Part shown: positions 61,576 through 64,000 of the stretch, one piece after another | How positions within the stretch are numbered: the first letter of the stretch is position 1 | Layout of the letters: each line of letters starts with the position of its first letter | DNA from: Faecalicatena absiana | Lineage (GTDB): Bacteria; Bacillota; Bacilli; Lactobacillales; Lactobacillaceae | NCBI GenBank assembly: GCA_017309015.1 | Contig: JAEDAG010000002.1 | Span: 250,837-314,836, forward strand | Reading direction: 5' to 3' | Length of the DNA stretch: 64,000 nt | The notes under the pieces: generated by a model | The model's input: only the letters and a program-made list of their open reading frames with translations | Database searches by the model: none | What the model was told of the DNA's origin: nothing | Program-made: the position numbers and the translations under genes

Positions 61576-62976
61576 ATGTTTATCGGTAGAAATCAAGAGC
61601 TTACAGCTTTGAATAAGCTCTACCAAGAAGACAGCTTCCAATTTGCGGTCATCTATGGCCGCCGTCGTATCGGGAAAACCAGCTTGATCAACCAATTTCT
61701 AAAAGACAAGCGGGCAATCTACTTTACCGGCCTTGAACAAAACGCCTTGGAAAACCTGGCTCGTTTTTCTGACGCGATTCACACCTACGAAGATCCCAGC
61801 TATCTGGATGGACCAAATTTTGCCTCCTTTGAGCAGGCCTTCAAGTATCTCGTACATCTCTCTGAGAAAAATGAACGCTTAATTTTGGTCATCGATGAAT
61901 TCCCTTACCTGGCAAAAGCCTATCCGCCAATCAGCTCAATGCTGCAGTCCTACATCGACCATTATTTTAAACAAAACAAACTCTTTCTCATCCTCTGCGG
62001 CAGCTCCATGTCCTTCATGGAAAAGCAGGTCCTTGGTTACAAGAGCCCTCTTTATGGCCGCAGAACTGCCCAGTTTAAGCTGAAACCTTTCAGCCTGCAT
62101 GATGCCGAAGATTTTTTCCCGCAGTTAAGTAAGGAAGAAGTTTTTGAACTCAATGCCATCACCGGCGGAATTCCCCTCTACCTGTCCTTGATGTCTCCAG
62201 AAAAATCCCTTAGGGACAACATTAGGAACAATTTTTTAACAACCAGCGCCATGCTCTATGCCGAACCGATGAGTCTGCTCAATCAAGAACTCCGCGAGCC
62301 GGCAAGCTATAGCTCCATCATCAGTGCCATCGCGGCCGGGGCCAGCCGGCAGTCAGAAATCTCGACTAAAACCGGTATTGCCAGCGGCGCCCTAAGCCCT
62401 TACCTGGACAATTTGATCGACCTGGGCATTGTCGAAAAAAGGGTGCCGGTTACGGAAATTGATAAAGCCAGAAGCCGGAAAACTATCTATACAATCAAGG
62501 ACGGCATGTTCCGCTTCTGGTATACCTTCGTCGGCAAACGGGTCAGTTTTATCGAACGGGGGATTACTGAGCCGATTTTGGACTACATCATGAAGCAGCT
62601 TCCCCACTTTATGGGACCAGAATTTGAAAAGCTCTCTCAAGAATACCTCTGGTCAAAGCTGTTTGACCCTGACCTGGTGCCAGAGCCTTTTGTAAACTTA
62701 GGCAATTGGTGGGGACCAGATCCTAAGGAAAAAAAGCAAATCGAAATGGACATTGTCGGTTTCGATGACCAGAAGCTGAACGGCTACTTTGGCGAATGCA
62801 AGTGGAAGAACGAACCGATCTCCGAGGATATTCTCAAAACTCTCATCTACCGGAGCAGCCTTTTTCCTGCTGCTAAGAAAAATTACTATCTTTTCTCCAA
62901 GACCGGCTTTACTGACAAATGCCGCCAGCTAGCCCAGCAAGTCGACTGCCACTTAATTAACTTTGACATGATGTAA
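61576..62976 (+). CDS. AAA ATPase with DUF234-type C-terminal nuclease-like domain
   Basis: 466-residue ATPase. Walker A is GRRRIGKTS and Walker B LVIDEFPYL; a winged-helix region follows (SRQSEISTKTGIASGALSPYL), and a C-terminal DUF234 part with IVGFDDQKLNGYFGECKW, the PD-(D/E)xK-like core. This family of archaeal-type ATPases is widespread in Firmicutes and of unclear role; DNA or defence functions have been suggested. GAGGTG precedes the ATG. It is a single-gene unit between two similar terminator hairpins. Confidence 0.9.
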   Translation: MFIGRNQELTALNKLYQEDSFQFAVIYGRRRIGKTSLINQFLKDKRAIYFTGLEQNALENLARFSDAIHTYEDPSYLDGPNFASFEQAFKYLVHLSEKNERLILVIDEFPYLAKAYPPISSMLQSYIDHYFKQNKLFLILCGSSMSFMEKQVLGYKSPLYGRRTAQFKLKPFSLHDAEDFFPQLSKEEVFELNAITGGIPLYLSLMSPEKSLRDNIRNNFLTTSAMLYAEPMSLLNQELREPASYSSIISAIAAGASRQSEISTKTGIASGALSPYLDNLIDLGIVEKRVPVTEIDKARSRKTIYTIKDGMFRFWYTFVGKRVSFIERGITEPILDYIMKQLPHFMGPEFEKLSQEYLWSKLFDPDLVPEPFVNLGNWWGPDPKEKKQIEMDIVGFDDQKLNGYFGECKWKNEPISEDILKTLIYRSSLFPAAKKNYYLFSKTGFTDKCRQLAQQVDCHLINFDMM

Positions 62977-62999
62977 ATCCAAATAAAGAAGCACATACA

Positions 63000-63037
63000 C
63001 AAAAACATCCCGCCTCAGAGTTGAGGCAGGATGTTTT
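63000..63037. terminator. Bidirectional terminator between the AAA ATPase and thrS
   Basis: AACATCCCGCCTCA and TTGAGGCAGGATGTT stem with A/T runs both sides. Confidence 0.88.
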
Positions 63038-63076
63038 GTTATGTCAGAAAGGGTTCAATTCTAATGAAACATGGAC

Positions 63077-64000
63077 TTAGTCTTCACGGGAGTAGCTGGC
63101 TACGTCCTTGCTCAACTTGTCCATAAATTCGTCCAGGCTTTCGCTGTTTTGTTCTTCAGTCCCGTAAGGGCGAACGTTGACCGTGCCAGCGTTCATTTCA
63201 TCATCGCCCAGTACCAAAGTGTAAGGTACCTTTTGGGTTTGAGACTCACGAATCTTGTAGCCCAGCTTTTCATTTCTGAAGTCGATTTCAGCTCTGAAGC
63301 CCTTAGCAATCAATTCGTCGCGAACCTTCTTAGCGTAGTCTGAGTGAGCATCCAAGTTAACTGGGATGATTTCAGCTTGAACAGGTGCCAGCCAAGTTGG
63401 GAAGGCACCCTTGTAGATTTCAGTCAGGTAAGCGATGAAGCGTTCCATCGTACCAACGATCCCGCGGTGGATCATAACTGGACGGTGTTCTTCACCATCG
63501 GCACCAACGTAAGTCAGTTCAAAGCGTTCTGGCAGCATGAAGTCCAGTTGGATGGTTGACATGGTTTCGTCGTTGCCCAAAGCCGTCTTAGTTTGGATGT
63601 CCAGCTTTGGACCGTAGAAGGCAGCTTCACCTTCTGCTTCAACGTAGTCCAGACCCATGTCGTCCATGGCAGCCTTCAGCATGCTTTGGCTTCTTTCCCA
63701 CATTTCATCGTTTGCAAAGTACTTGTCAGTGTTCTTTGGGTCACGATATGAAAGACGGAAGTAGTAGTCGTTAATGTTGAAGTCGTGGTAAACGTCCATG
63801 ATGATCTTCAAAGTACGAGCAAATTCTTCTTGCACTTGGTCTAAGGCAACGAAGGTGTGGCCGTCGTTCAAAGTCATTTCCCGAACGCGTTGCAAGCCTG
63901 ACAAGGCACCTGACTTTTCGTAGCGGTGCATCATCCCTAGTTCGGCAATCCGGATTGGCAGTTCACGGTATGAACGGATGTGGTGCTTGTAGATTTGGAT
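63077..64000 (-). CDS. thrS: Threonyl-tRNA synthetase (5' part cut by window edge)
   Basis: C-terminal 307 residues of the class II enzyme; about 340 N-terminal residues lie beyond the right edge. Visible parts are motif 2 surroundings ([17 protein letters not shown] then [13 protein letters not shown]), [11 protein letters not shown], motif 3 ([15 protein letters not shown]) and the anticodon-binding domain ([19 protein letters not shown]). The frame is open to the window end. It ends at a terminator shared with the AAA ATPase gene. Confidence 0.95.
   Translation of the reverse strand: MQIYKHHIRSYRELPIRIAELGMMHRYEKSGALSGLQRVREMTLNDGHTFVALDQVQEEFARTLKIIMDVYHDFNINDYYFRLSYRDPKNTDKYFANDEMWERSQSMLKAAMDDMGLDYVEAEGEAAFYGPKLDIQTKTALGNDETMSTIQLDFMLPERFELTYVGADGEEHRPVMIHRGIVGTMERFIAYLTEIYKGAFPTWLAPVQAEIIPVNLDAHSDYAKKVRDELIAKGFRAEIDFRNEKLGYKIRESQTQKVPYTLVLGDDEMNAGTVNVRPYGTEEQNSESLDEFMDKLSKDVASYSRED

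Overview
This window is a chromosomal segment of a lactic acid bacterium and looks like Lactobacillus delbrueckii. Reasons: about 50% G+C with G/C-rich third codon positions, a PepX-type X-prolyl dipeptidyl aminopeptidase, T-box leaders, strong AGGAGG ribosome binding sites and Firmicutes gene order (pbp2-rpmG-fthC-rhomboid-yqgQ; yqeH-nadD-yqeK-rsfS-tmcAL; infC-rpmI-rplT; pheS-pheT). The species call is an inference from content, not from a search. purK runs off the left edge and thrS off the right edge.

Layout. 1-5349 (minus): purE-purK, a DUF2087 protein and two tandem paralogous secreted proteins. 5509-14138: topB, a tRNA-Arg, pepX, a DHA2 drug exporter and a cysteine biosynthesis operon (MetA-like acyltransferase plus cysK) preceded by a small cysteine-rich leader ORF in an attenuator. 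14339-18743: adenosine deaminase, a HIRAN protein, an IS200/IS605-type tnpB element with a likely omega RNA, and small membrane proteins. 18889-29703: DegV, a MetE-like enzyme under a methionine T-box, oleate hydratase, an APC permease, HtpX, two MFS transporters and ArsC. 30280-38379 (minus): glnA, a YnbB-like PLP enzyme, miaA, then a cell-wall and housekeeping block ending with a class B penicillin-binding protein. 38467-45465: a YfhO-type membrane protein, greA, and pheST under a phenylalanine T-box. 45514-50500: HxlR regulator, TrmH, acylphosphatase, YidC and a two-component system. 50703-56720 (minus): translation and ribosome-assembly genes, ending with an L20-type leader in front of infC.

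The accessory part is 56726-62976. It is more A+T-rich and holds a lactococcin-972-type bacteriocin with its ABC permease/ATPase and a YxeA protein, an unrecognised translationally coupled gene pair, a small membrane protein, and an AAA ATPase/DUF234 gene whose promoter is covered by direct repeats.

The most interesting signal is at 12040-12323. A 33-codon ORF with a perfect Shine-Dalgarno carries four Cys codons (Cys-Cys-Cys-Gly-Leu-Cys). It lies inside mutually exclusive RNA pairings that end in an intrinsic terminator, directly ahead of the cysteine synthesis genes. This is the layout of ribosome-mediated attenuation sensing cysteine (charged tRNA-Cys). Other notable points are an apparent AUA start codon for infC, tandem repeats upstream of a transporter, and the unrecognised gene pair next to the bacteriocin locus.
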